In this document: piece by piece, positions 1 to 8,351 of the stretch | Position numbering within the stretch: the stretch's first letter is position 1 | Layout: the number at the start of each line of letters is the position of its first letter | DNA from: an uncultured Winogradskyella sp. | Lineage (GTDB): Bacteria > Bacteroidota > Bacteroidia > Flavobacteriales > Flavobacteriaceae | Direction: 5' to 3' | Length of the DNA stretch: 64,000 nucleotides | Assembly: GCA_913055905.1 (NCBI GenBank) | Contig: CAJXLB010000005.1 | Coordinates: forward strand, 62,001 to 126,000 | Made by a program: the position numbers and the translations under genes | The notes under the pieces: model-generated | The model's database searches: none | What the model saw: the letters and a program-made list of their open reading frames with translations, nothing else | Told to the model about the DNA's origin: nothing

Positions 1-114
1 GGTAATGAAGGGCACATCGTTAGATACCGAAATCAACGTTGCCAGAGGATAGTTCTTGATAACCTCGATTAGATGTTCTTTGTTATTATCTTGATGGTGT
101 TGAGGTGGGTACAA
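1..114 (-). CDS. PaiB-like FMN-binding protein, N-terminal fragment (cut by window edge)
   Basis: The reverse strand reads open from a TTG at 114 to the window edge, giving 38 residues that begin MYPPQHHQDNN and continue EVIKNYPLATLISVSNDVPF. This is the typical start of the PaiB / FMN-binding negative transcriptional regulator family, whose members open with M-Y-x-P-P and have an early 'hPLATLhoh' strand. An in-frame TAA lies eight codons before the MY pair and no ATG follows it, so TTG (or the adjacent ATT) must be the start. It diverges from radC across a 60-bp gap. Only about a fifth of the usual ~200-residue protein is present, so the rest of the fold cannot be checked. Confidence 0.72.
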   Translation of the reverse strand, partial: MYPPQHHQDNNKEHLIEVIKNYPLATLISVSNDVPFIT

Positions 115-174
115 AATGTGCGATTTAAGTCTAATAGTTTAGTGCATTAAAATTACAATTTTTATATTTAGAGC

Positions 175-873
175 ATGGCTAATGATAGGTCTTCATTTTC
201 AATTAAAAATTGGTCTCAAGATGACCAGCCTCGAGAAAAACTGAGGGATAAAGGGAAATCCGTTTTAAGCGATGCTGAACTCGTTGCAATATTAATTGGT
301 TCAGGAAACAGAGAGGAAAGTGCCGTAGACCTAAGTAAGAGAATCTTGGCCAGTGTGGACCACAATCTTAATGCTTTAGGTAAGCTATCCATTAAGCAGC
401 TTATGGCTTTTAAGGGCATTGGTGAGGCCAAAGCCATAACCATTGCAGCGGCCCTAGAGCTTGGCCGCAGGCGCAGACTAGCAGATTCTAGGATAATTAA
501 CAAGATACAATCGAGTCAATCTGTCTTTGAACTAATGCAACCTCTATTGGGAGAACTGCCTCACGAAGAATTTTGGATTCTCTACCTTAATAATTCCAAC
601 AAGGTAATTGCAAAAAACCAATTAAGTAAAGGAGGTATTACAGGAACATTGGTAGATGTTCGCTTAGTTCTTAAGAAAGCTTTGGAGGTTGGTGCCACGG
701 CCTTAATTCTTTGTCATAATCATCCATCCGGGACATTAAAACCAAGTCGTGCAGACCAGGATATAACCCAAAAATTAAAAACTGCAGCAACAAGCTTAGA
801 CATCAAAGTGCTTGACCATCTTATTATTACTGAAAAAACGTACTTTAGTTTTGCGGATGAAGGTATACTATGA
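175..873 (+). CDS. radC: RadC family JAB/MPN-domain protein
   Basis: This 232-residue protein has full family length. The N-terminal third contains a helix-hairpin-helix (AFKGIGEAKA, about residues 78-87) and the C-terminal half a JAB1/MPN metal-binding domain with the JAMM signature HNHPSG...PSRAD (H181, H183, D194). The family was named for a supposed DNA repair role that has not held up; its biochemical function is unsettled. It is transcribed alone, divergently from the PaiB-like gene, and followed by a hairpin-T-run. Identity is secure, function is not. Confidence 0.95.
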   Translation: MANDRSSFSIKNWSQDDQPREKLRDKGKSVLSDAELVAILIGSGNREESAVDLSKRILASVDHNLNALGKLSIKQLMAFKGIGEAKAITIAAALELGRRRRLADSRIINKIQSSQSVFELMQPLLGELPHEEFWILYLNNSNKVIAKNQLSKGGITGTLVDVRLVLKKALEVGATALILCHNHPSGTLKPSRADQDITQKLKTAATSLDIKVLDHLIITEKTYFSFADEGIL

Positions 874-893
874 TTCTGCAATACATTCTATAA

Positions 894-940
894 AAATCTA
901 TTCTTCTAAATCCCGAGTTTTGGAATAGGATTTTTTTATT
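894..940 (+). terminator. Probable terminator downstream of radC
   Basis: AAATCTATTC (894-903) pairs with GAATAGGATTT (923-933) with one bulged base, and the 3' arm runs into a T-rich tract. The loop is long (19 nt), so this is a weaker candidate than the terminators near 28 kb. Confidence 0.45.
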
Positions 941-967
941 TTTAGATTTTTGAATGCAACCCCTTTC

Positions 968-2263
968 ATGCTATTAGTTTATACACATAAAATCACACCT
1001 CGTCTAAGATTTACCTTTACGCATATTTGCAAGAGAATTTTAGGCGTTAAGGTAGCTTTCACATCTAAGATTGAAGATTTTATAGCTCACGATAGCCTAA
1101 AGATGTCCTACACGAAACAGCCTTTATCAAATGAACTTTTTGTTAGAAGCCATACCTTATTGTTTGAGCAAGGCCTATCGGATATAGAAATTAAGGTACA
1201 GCAATGGGACAACACAAAAGCATTTTTTTCAACAGGAGAGCGCAGCGATCTTCCCTTCGATATTTTTGCAGCATCATTTTATCTGTTAAGCCGCTATGAA
1301 GAATATCTTCCCCATGTTAAAGATGATTACGGAAGGTTCATGGCTAAGGAGAGCCTAGCTTACAAGAATAAATTCTTAAACCAACCCGTAGTAGATATTT
1401 GGGCCTATAAATTAAAGGCCTTGCTAAAAGAGAGATTTCCCGAATTTAACTTCCCAAAGCGGTTGTACAGCGTAAAACCTGTTATAGATGTCCCTATGGC
1501 CTTTTACTTTAAGCGAAAAGGGTTATTGCGGACGTTGGGAGGTACCCTAAACGATTTGCTTCGATTACGGGTAAAGCAACTGTACGAGCGCTACTTGGTA
1601 ATTCTTGGTTTTAAAAGAGACCCTTACGATACCTTTAAGTGGATAATTACAAAACAAAAACAGAATGATTTTAGATTCCTGGTGTTGTTTTTAATTGGAG
1701 ATTACTCAACCTATGACAAAAACATTAATAGCAGTAAAAAAGAGTTCGTTTCTTTAATAAAATCGGTTGCCGACTATTGCGATGTAGGACTCAAGGCTTC
1801 GTATTTTGCCTTAGAGGATATTGCAATCTTAAAAAAAGAGAAACGCAAAATGGAAGCCATAATAAACACGGAATTGAACGCTGTAAGAAATTCATTTTCA
1901 AAACTCAATTTACCAACATCCTACAGAAACCTTATAGAATTGGATATTTTCAATGATTATTCTATGGGTTATGTTGATACTTTGGGCTTTAGAGCAGGCA
2001 CATGTACGCCATTTCAATTCTATGATTTAGATTATGAAGTACAGACGCCACTGCAAATAAATCCTTACTGCCTTTTGGATTTTGGTCTTCTAAAATACGC
2101 TTCGCAACTCGATAAATCCGAGCATCTCCAAAAGCTCATTAACGAGGTTAAAGCAGTTAATGGTACCTTTGTTCCCGTATTCCACAATTATTCCTTTAGT
2201 GATATGGAACGTTGGGAAGGCTTCAAATCATTATTTACAAGCATTTTGAACTCGGTAGAATGA
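968..2263 (+). CDS. Polysaccharide deacetylase-family protein (Bacteroidota type)
   Basis: This 431-residue protein resembles the flavobacterial polysaccharide-deacetylase-like family that opens MLLVYTHKITPRL. An N-terminal family-specific region carries the motif LPFDIFAASFYLLSRYEEY. The C-terminal half has the outline of a NodB-like barrel (FLVLFLIGDYSTYD, then GYVDTLGFRAGTC), but the canonical D-D-H metal triad is not obvious, so catalysis is uncertain. I chose ATG 968; a TTG at 950 would add six residues. It ends in an ATGA overlap with the phosphatase gene, so the two are probably translationally coupled. There is no signal peptide, so it is probably cytoplasmic. Confidence 0.75.
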   Translation: MLLVYTHKITPRLRFTFTHICKRILGVKVAFTSKIEDFIAHDSLKMSYTKQPLSNELFVRSHTLLFEQGLSDIEIKVQQWDNTKAFFSTGERSDLPFDIFAASFYLLSRYEEYLPHVKDDYGRFMAKESLAYKNKFLNQPVVDIWAYKLKALLKERFPEFNFPKRLYSVKPVIDVPMAFYFKRKGLLRTLGGTLNDLLRLRVKQLYERYLVILGFKRDPYDTFKWIITKQKQNDFRFLVLFLIGDYSTYDKNINSSKKEFVSLIKSVADYCDVGLKASYFALEDIAILKKEKRKMEAIINTELNAVRNSFSKLNLPTSYRNLIELDIFNDYSMGYVDTLGFRAGTCTPFQFYDLDYEVQTPLQINPYCLLDFGLLKYASQLDKSEHLQKLINEVKAVNGTFVPVFHNYSFSDMERWEGFKSLFTSILNSVE

Positions 2264-2946
2264 CAAACGGTATAAAACATATTTTTTTTGATTTAGATCA
2301 CACGCTCTGGGATTTTGATAAAAATTCAAAATTAACATTCGAACAGATCTTTAAGATTCATGGGCTGTCTTTAGAAATCGATACCTTTATTGAGGTATAC
2401 GAACCAATAAATCTAAATTATTGGAAATTATATAGAGAAGAACGCGTCACAAAGGCAGATTTGCGTTACGGTCGGTTAAAGGAAACCTTTGATGCCATAA
2501 ATATCGTAGTAGAAGACGACGTTATACATAAACTCTCTGTTTCGTATATCGATTATTTGACAACATACAACCACCTGTTTGAAGGGACGCGCGATATACT
2601 CAACTACCTTTCAGATAAATATCATTTACATATTATTACCAATGGTTTTGAGGAAGCCCAGGAACGCAAACTAAAAAACGCAGAAATTCGCCACTATTTT
2701 AAGACGATAACAAATTCTGAAATGGTTGGTGTAAAAAAACCTAATCCTAGGATTTTTAATTTTGCCCTGGAACAGGCTAGTGCAGTCGCTTCAGAAAGTA
2801 TTATGATTGGTGATAGCTTAGAGGCAGATATCCAAGGTGCCCATAATGTTGGTATCGATGGTATTTTGTTTTGTAGCTATGATGATTATGCTACGGCAAA
2901 AGTCAAAAAAATCAAGCAATTAAAAGATTTAAAACAATTTTTATAA
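2260..2946 (+). CDS. YjjG-type HAD-superfamily phosphatase (5'-nucleotidase-like)
   Basis: All four HAD motifs are visible: I, FFDLDHTLWDF near the N terminus with the nucleophile and acid aspartates; II, IITNG; III, the lysine in VGVKKPNP; IV, MIGDSLEADIQGA. The DHTLWDF variant and ~228-residue length match the YjjG family of noncanonical pyrimidine nucleotidases, which hydrolyse nucleoside monophosphates. The start is ATG 2260, inside the stop region of the preceding gene; a longer reading from 2212 would add residues unlike any family N terminus. The next gene overlaps by one base (TAATG), so the three genes look like one operon. Confidence 0.85.
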   Translation: MTNGIKHIFFDLDHTLWDFDKNSKLTFEQIFKIHGLSLEIDTFIEVYEPINLNYWKLYREERVTKADLRYGRLKETFDAINIVVEDDVIHKLSVSYIDYLTTYNHLFEGTRDILNYLSDKYHLHIITNGFEEAQERKLKNAEIRHYFKTITNSEMVGVKKPNPRIFNFALEQASAVASESIMIGDSLEADIQGAHNVGIDGILFCSYDDYATAKVKKIKQLKDLKQFL

Positions 2947-3743
2947 TGAAAAAATTAGTTCTCCTCTGTTTCTTTATGCTGCTGTGTATTCCCGGAATTG
3001 CTCAGAACAGCCTGAATGATTATAAATATATAGTGGTGCCCAAAAGGTTTGATATGTTCAATGAAGACGATAAGTACCGCTTAAATACCTTATTACGATA
3101 CTTGTTTAAAAACGAGGGCTATGAGGTATATACAGACCAAGAGGCGTTTCCAGAAGATTTGATTAATGACAAGTGCTTAGGACTTTACACGGAAATCGAA
3201 AAATTAAAAGGAGGAATCTTTAAAACAAAAATGCAAATTCTTTTAAAGGATTGTTATGGGAAGGTGGTCATCACATCTGAAATTGGTGAATCTAGGCAAA
3301 AGGCTTATAATGATGCTTATAAAGAAGCTATCGAAAATGCATTTACTTCTTTTAAAAATATAGATCACAGTTATAAACCAACTAATGTAAATAAACAAAA
3401 GGAAGGCACAGTGGTAACTGCCAAAATACCTGAACCAGAAACTGAGCAAGTCAATGAGTCCATAGAAAAGCCAGCTCAGGTTTCAACAATAGAAGAAGAT
3501 TCTTCAGTCGAAGATGAAGAGTCCATTAATAAAGTGCTTACAGCTAGACCAATAGTTATGGGTTTTGAAATCTTAAATGCCAAGGGCGATATTGTAATGG
3601 TCTTACTTAGTACTTCTTCCAGAGATGTTTTTATTGTAAAGGATAAATCCGCAGTGGTTTTCAAAAATTCACAGGGGAATTATCGCTACTCGGAAAATGA
3701 TGGTTCTAGTTTAAAGGAGATGGAACTAAAAATTCAATTTTAG
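2946..3743 (+). CDS. Exported protein of unknown function, flavobacterial type
   Basis: The 265-residue product begins with a clear Sec signal peptide (hydrophobic LVLLCFFMLLCIPGIAQ, cleavage expected after Ala-Gln near residue 20). The mature N-terminal domain (NDYKYIVVPKRFD..., DCYGKVVITSEIGESR...) resembles a family I recognise from many flavobacterial genomes without an assigned function. An acidic, Ser/Glu-rich linker (about residues 150-195) joins it to a small C-terminal beta region that ends [10 protein letters not shown]. It is the last gene of the operon and meets rarA tail to tail with a 4-bp overlap. A periplasmic or outer-membrane-associated location is an inference. Confidence 0.7.
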   Translation: MKKLVLLCFFMLLCIPGIAQNSLNDYKYIVVPKRFDMFNEDDKYRLNTLLRYLFKNEGYEVYTDQEAFPEDLINDKCLGLYTEIEKLKGGIFKTKMQILLKDCYGKVVITSEIGESRQKAYNDAYKEAIENAFTSFKNIDHSYKPTNVNKQKEGTVVTAKIPEPETEQVNESIEKPAQVSTIEEDSSVEDEESINKVLTARPIVMGFEILNAKGDIVMVLLSTSSRDVFIVKDKSAVVFKNSQGNYRYSENDGSSLKEMELKIQF

Positions 3744-5017
3744 TAGCCGTATTTTTCTTTCCAGAGCTGCCTTAGAAAGTCGCGCTGTGCTTTTTCCCTA
3801 GAGTTATTGCCTGGATTGTACAATTTGGTATTACTTATTTCAGTAGGTAAAAATTCATGAGATGCAAAATTATTTTCATAGTTGTGGGCGTACTTATAGT
3901 CGTCTCCATAGCCTAATTCTTTCATTAATTTCGAAGGTGCATTTCGAAGGGATAAAGGAACTTCAAGGTCTCCAGTTTCATTAACAAGCTGTTGCGCCTT
4001 ATTAATGGCATCGTAGGCCGCATTACTTTTAGGTGAGCTTGCAAGATAAGTGGCGCATTGGCTTAATATAATTCGAGATTCTGGATTGCCCACGACAGAT
4101 ACCGCTTGAAACGTACTATTGGCCAAGACTAAAGCCGTAGGATTCGCATTGCCAATATCCTCACTGGCTAATATCAATAATCGACGTGCAATGAACTTTA
4201 CGTCTTCTCCACCTTCAATCATTCGCGCTAAATAATAAACCGCTGCATTGGGATCGCTTCCTCTTATAGATTTAATAAATGCGGATATGATATCGTAGTG
4301 TTGATCACCAGTTTTGTCATATCTAACACTTTTGCTTTCAACCTTAGCCATAACCATATCGTTTGTTATGGTAATTTCTTCTTGGTCTTCAGAGTTGATT
4401 ATAAGTTCAAATAAGTTAAGGAGTTTACGAGCATCGCCTCCCGAGAGACGCAGTAATGCCTGTGTTTCTTTAAGGTTAATCCTTAGCTTTGAAACCTCAG
4501 GGTCTTTATTAATGGCTCTTTGAAGCAAACGTTCCAGATCTTCTCTATTAAAAGGTCTAAGCGTATAAACTTGGCATCTGGATAGGAGTGCCGATATCAC
4601 TTCAAAACTGGGATTCTCGGTAGTGGCTCCGATGAGTGTTACCCACCCTTTTTCAACAGCTTCCAGGAGCGCATCCTGTTGGGATTTGCTGAAACGATGA
4701 ATTTCATCTATAAATAGAATGGGATTTCTAGAGGTAAATAAACCACCACTCTGTTTAGCCTTATCAATGACCTCTCTAATATCCTTAACTCCTGAATTTA
4801 TAGCACTCAATTTGTAGAAGGGCCTCTCAGTTTCGTGGGCAATAACGTTGGCTAATGTCGTTTTTCCAACTCCTGGTGGTCCCCAGAAAATCATAGAAGG
4901 TATAATGCCATTTTTTATTTGTTTGGACAGCATGCCATTTGGTCCAACAATATGATGTTGGCTCAAATACTCTTCTAAGGAAGTAGGTCTTAATCGTTCT
5001 GCTAATGGTGTGCTCAT
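3740..5017 (-). CDS. rarA: Replication-associated recombination protein A (AAA+ ATPase)
   Basis: The 425-residue protein has the clamp-loader-like AAA+ layout of RarA/MgsA: Walker [10 protein letters not shown] (residues 46-54), Walker [10 protein letters not shown] (D104, E105), sensor 1 GATTENPSF, then the MgsA C-terminal domain beginning around [14 protein letters not shown]. The family acts at stalled replication forks with SSB and the replisome. ATG 5017 is only four bases downstream of a TAATTTTG element, so the message may be leaderless. Confidence 0.95.
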   Translation of the reverse strand: MSTPLAERLRPTSLEEYLSQHHIVGPNGMLSKQIKNGIIPSMIFWGPPGVGKTTLANVIAHETERPFYKLSAINSGVKDIREVIDKAKQSGGLFTSRNPILFIDEIHRFSKSQQDALLEAVEKGWVTLIGATTENPSFEVISALLSRCQVYTLRPFNREDLERLLQRAINKDPEVSKLRINLKETQALLRLSGGDARKLLNLFELIINSEDQEEITITNDMVMAKVESKSVRYDKTGDQHYDIISAFIKSIRGSDPNAAVYYLARMIEGGEDVKFIARRLLILASEDIGNANPTALVLANSTFQAVSVVGNPESRIILSQCATYLASSPKSNAAYDAINKAQQLVNETGDLEVPLSLRNAPSKLMKELGYGDDYKYAHNYENNFASHEFLPTEISNTKLYNPGNNSREKAQRDFLRQLWKEKYGY

Positions 5018-5021
5018 GAGT

Positions 5022-5029
5022 CAAAATTA
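5022..5029 (-). promoter_or_regulatory. Candidate -7 element of rarA, four bases before the ATG
   Basis: The reverse strand reads TAATTTTG, matching the Bacteroidota TAnnTTTG element, then 4 nt, then the rarA ATG. Transcription from it would start at or next to the start codon. The best upstream TTTG lies 24 bp away, at the long end of the usual spacing. Confidence 0.4.
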
Positions 5030-5084
5030 CAAAATGAAGACGCAATACTATCACAAATTGAAAATGCAATATGACAATTTTTCA

Positions 5085-5111
5085 TTGTTTCAAGGTTTGG
5101 TTATAACTTTG
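5085..5111 (+). promoter_or_regulatory. Candidate promoter of the rhomboid gene
   Basis: TTG at 5085-5087, then 16 bp, then TAACTTTG at 5104-5111, a match to TAnnTTTG. The coding start follows at 5128. The spacing is slightly short of the common 17-23 bp. Confidence 0.45.
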
Positions 5112-5127
5112 ATTATACAAATGCGTT

Positions 5128-5874
5128 ATGGCTCAAACCCAATTTAAATTTTCACCTAGTGTAATAGTATATCCTCTGTTGTTGGTATTTCTAATATGGC
5201 TCGCCTTTTGGTACCAAGTGAGAATTGATTATGGCATAACATCTTTTGGAATAAGACCACAAAAGCTGGAAGGTCTTTTTGGAGTAGTCTTTAGTCCGTT
5301 TTTGCATGGTGATATAGAACATTTATATAATAACTCTATACCGCTACTTGTGTTATCATTGGCGCTGTTTTACTTCTACCATAAAATTGCCTGGAAGGTT
5401 ATTTTGTATGGAGTTCTTTTCTCTGGGTTGCTAACTTGGCTTATTGCGGATAGAGGAAATCATATTGGAGCAAGTGGATTGATTTATGTTTTGGTCAGTT
5501 TTATCTTTTTCAAGGGGATTTTTGCTAAGCACTACAGATTAATTGCACTATCCTTAATTGTTATTTTTTTATATGGCAGCATGATTTGGTACGTTTTTCC
5601 AATCAGGGATGGCATGAGTTGGGAAGGACACCTTAGTGGATTGATTACCGGTTTCATATTCGCATTGATATTTAGAAGACAGGTCGCCAAACCTGAACGC
5701 TATAGATGGGAAACTCCAGATTATAATGAAGAAGACGACCCATTTATGCGTCATTTTGATGAAAACGGGAACTTTATAGAGCATATCCCTGAAATTGATA
5801 ACGATAGCAACGAGGAAAGTGGTGGGCCGGAAAAGACCAATGTCAACTACATATTCAAGGAAAACAAGGACTAA
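5128..5874 (+). CDS. Rhomboid-family intramembrane serine protease
   Basis: This 248-residue membrane protein has about six hydrophobic segments. The catalytic serine sits in GASG (S116) and the histidine in EGHLSG (H168), the expected Ser-His dyad. H65 in HLYNNS matches the conserved oxyanion-side His/Asn region. A hydrophilic, acidic cytoplasmic tail of about 60 residues (EEDDPF..., GGPEKTN) follows the last helix. Rhomboids cleave transmembrane substrates within the bilayer; the substrate cannot be predicted. It converges on rlmB with a 4-bp overlap. Confidence 0.93.
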   Translation: MAQTQFKFSPSVIVYPLLLVFLIWLAFWYQVRIDYGITSFGIRPQKLEGLFGVVFSPFLHGDIEHLYNNSIPLLVLSLALFYFYHKIAWKVILYGVLFSGLLTWLIADRGNHIGASGLIYVLVSFIFFKGIFAKHYRLIALSLIVIFLYGSMIWYVFPIRDGMSWEGHLSGLITGFIFALIFRRQVAKPERYRWETPDYNEEDDPFMRHFDENGNFIEHIPEIDNDSNEESGGPEKTNVNYIFKENKD

Positions 5875-6608
5875 AGCCGTTGCCTTGTAGCTTCATATAA
5901 AATGGCACCACAAGCCACAGAAACATTTAGGGATTCGATAGAACCTAGGATTGGCAATTTGGCACTTTCATCAACCAACTTTAGTACGGATGGATTTATG
6001 CCCTTTCCTTCCGAACCCATTATAATAGCACACGGCTCTGCGAAAGAACAATCGTAAATAAGGTTTTCGGCCTTCTCCGTGGCTGCAATCACTTTTATTC
6101 CTGAGGACTGCATGTAAAAAATGGCGTCTTTAATGTGATCTACTTTACAGATGGGAACATTAAAAATAGCTCCAGCGCTAGTTTTTACGGTGTCGCCATT
6201 TATTGGAGCTCCACCTTTTTTTTGTATAATTACTGCAGAAACACCTGTACATTCTGCAGTTCTTACTATTGCACCAAAATTTCTAACATCACTAAGTTGG
6301 TCTAGTATTAAAAATAGTGGCGCTTTTCCGGTCTCAAAAGAATTTAGAACAACGGCATCGAGACTATGGAATTCTACAGGAGATATTTGCGCCACAGCAC
6401 CCTGATGATTTTTTCCACGACTCATTCTGTTGAGCTTTTCAACAGGAACATAAGAGCTGTTTATACCTTCTTGTCTTAACAGTCTTTCAAGCTCTTGAAA
6501 TAGTTCACCTCTCAATCCTTTCTGAACAAAAACCTTGTCTATGGTTGTGCCAGAATTTATGGCTTCCGTTATAGCCCTAATGCCATAAATTGTAGTCTCT
6601 TTTTTCAT
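5871..6608 (-). CDS. rlmB: 23S rRNA (guanosine-2'-O-)-methyltransferase RlmB (SpoU/TrmH family)
   Basis: The 245-residue protein has the two-part RlmB layout: a small L30e-like substrate-binding domain (YGIRAITEAI...) and a SPOUT knot domain with motif 1 NFGAIVRTAECTG, motif 2 IIMGSEGKGI and motif 3 PILGSIESLNVSVACG. RlmB methylates G2251 (E. coli numbering) in the peptidyl-transferase P loop using S-adenosylmethionine. Paralogues in the SpoU family methylate other positions, so the exact target is inferred from length and the N-terminal domain. Confidence 0.92.
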   Translation of the reverse strand: MKKETTIYGIRAITEAINSGTTIDKVFVQKGLRGELFQELERLLRQEGINSSYVPVEKLNRMSRGKNHQGAVAQISPVEFHSLDAVVLNSFETGKAPLFLILDQLSDVRNFGAIVRTAECTGVSAVIIQKKGGAPINGDTVKTSAGAIFNVPICKVDHIKDAIFYMQSSGIKVIAATEKAENLIYDCSFAEPCAIIMGSEGKGINPSVLKLVDESAKLPILGSIESLNVSVACGAILYEATRQRL

Positions 6609-6655
6609 CGTTTTAATTTAGGAGGCGTTGCTAATGTCTGTGAAATAATTCTTTT

Positions 6656-8284
6656 TTAACGTTTAAGGATTTTCTTATTGATGCTCCCTTTGTCACTATG
6701 AATTCTTAAGAAGTAAACGCCAGCCGTTAACCCTTGCAAACTTACCTGATTTCTATTTCTAATCTCATTTATTTTATTACCATTGATATTAAAGACTTCA
6801 ATACTTTCAATGGGTTGCTCTGTCTCTATAAAAACAATGTCTTCCGTTGGGTTTGGAAACAGTTTCAAACTTGTTAATTCAAATTCAGATGCGCTCAGGA
6901 TAGTTTGACAATCTGAAATGTCCGGATTGTTTTCTAGAGGAGGGTCAGGGTTGGATAAGTCCCTTCCTATAAAAGCAGGGTAATCAGGGCCATATTTTGT
7001 AGCTCTAAACGCAAAATTGTTTGGTGGTATAGGGTCGCCCTGATCATAAACCGTACCGTCAGCATTGCTAATAGGTGAGGCATATTCCCAAACAATAGTG
7101 TTGGAGTTGTCTATTTCAAAGAAAAAGCCTTCCCGCCCTTCACATATTAATATATTTCCGTTTGGCAATTGCTGGCCACTGCTTACAATAGCTGAGAAAA
7201 ACTCCGAATCTGAAGTAGGTACCGTTTCTGGATATCTGAAGGATACGAGTTCTGGTCCAAAAGCTGTTCCAGGCGTGTAGCTGTAATTACCATTACTATC
7301 AACTGGTGGCTCAATGATTAGAACTTCAGAATACGAAGGTGAACGGTCTATACCGTTATTAAAGACCATGATTTTTCTTTCATTGGGAAAGCCACTAGGG
7401 ATATAATACGGTGTATGCTGCCCAAATAATGTTCTATCCAGTGCCGTACCCTGGTCGTAAGCTTGTGGATTTCCCCATCTGTAAAGTAAATCTCCTGCAG
7501 GACCTGCTGCTTCTGCCGTGGTAGTATTGTGGTCAATTACCCAAAGTTCACTCCATCGGCGCGAGCTGATGACTATTTGGTCAAATTCCTCATCGTATTG
7601 AATAGAGTTGATGTGAAGCCAATTATTTTCGGCAGGCCAACCATTTAAAAAATTAATATCTATTTTACCTGGATTATCGGCCACAACACCAAAATTATCT
7701 TTAGTAGCATCAAAATCTTGTATAATATGGTCGGTAACATTCCATTCCCAGACAATATTACCTCCATTGGACCCAATAGGCTCTACTTCATAGATCCTTT
7801 CATTATAGAGTTCTCCATCATCCAATAAATTAGGGTCTCTCCCAGCTTGAATGGCGTCAGCTTCACTTACAACTGTTGCCGAGAGGATTAGGACATTACC
7901 ATTAGGCATGGGAAAGATATCGTGATGCTGTCTAGAGTCATCAGAGCTATCTATCCAAGACCATATGACGTTACCATCCCAGTCAAAGAGTTCAATAATA
8001 CCACCGCTACCTGGAATAGTAACAGGATTGCTGCTTTGTATAAATCGGCCTGCTCGTAAAAGGTTGCCATTGGGTAGTAAATACACCGAGTTGCCAGGTA
8101 GGTAGCTGCTGTTCCAGGAATTAATTACCTGTCCGCAATTATCAATAAGATAAGCGTCAGTATGGGTAGAAAACAGGGTGTAGCCTTCATAAACATCTGG
8201 CGTAACTGATATGGTGCCAACGGTGTTTTGAGCAAATGAACAATATGTAAATAAAACCAAAAGTGCGTAGATAATTCTCTTCAT
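6656..8284 (-). CDS. Arylsulfotransferase-like beta-propeller protein exported by T9SS
   Basis: The 542-residue protein has a signal peptide (MKRIIYALLVLFTYCSFAQ) when started at ATG 8284; a longer reading from 8320 would bury it. The body shows repeated 'PNGNxLI' and tryptophan-rich blades typical of arylsulfotransferase (ASST)-like propellers, with histidines in SRQHHDIFPMPNGN, NNWLHINSIQY and FGQHTPYY that match the conserved His positions. The last ~80 residues are a type A T9SS sorting domain (LKLFPNPTEDIVFIET ... GVYFLRI ... KKILKR). The substrate is unknown; it is probably released or cell-surface attached. Confidence 0.85.
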   Translation of the reverse strand: MKRIIYALLVLFTYCSFAQNTVGTISVTPDVYEGYTLFSTHTDAYLIDNCGQVINSWNSSYLPGNSVYLLPNGNLLRAGRFIQSSNPVTIPGSGGIIELFDWDGNVIWSWIDSSDDSRQHHDIFPMPNGNVLILSATVVSEADAIQAGRDPNLLDDGELYNERIYEVEPIGSNGGNIVWEWNVTDHIIQDFDATKDNFGVVADNPGKIDINFLNGWPAENNWLHINSIQYDEEFDQIVISSRRWSELWVIDHNTTTAEAAGPAGDLLYRWGNPQAYDQGTALDRTLFGQHTPYYIPSGFPNERKIMVFNNGIDRSPSYSEVLIIEPPVDSNGNYSYTPGTAFGPELVSFRYPETVPTSDSEFFSAIVSSGQQLPNGNILICEGREGFFFEIDNSNTIVWEYASPISNADGTVYDQGDPIPPNNFAFRATKYGPDYPAFIGRDLSNPDPPLENNPDISDCQTILSASEFELTSLKLFPNPTEDIVFIETEQPIESIEVFNINGNKINEIRNRNQVSLQGLTAGVYFLRIHSDKGSINKKILKR

Positions 8285-8351
8285 TGGTGTTGAGCAAATT
8301 TTTTTGGCCAAGTTAATCATTATTTGGCTAATAGTATATAAATAAACACTC

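Noticed and set aside
2212-2259. Longer N terminus for the YjjG-type phosphatase
   Set aside because: The added 16 residues are the deacetylase gene read in another frame; HAD motif I should lie near the N terminus, as it does from ATG 2260.
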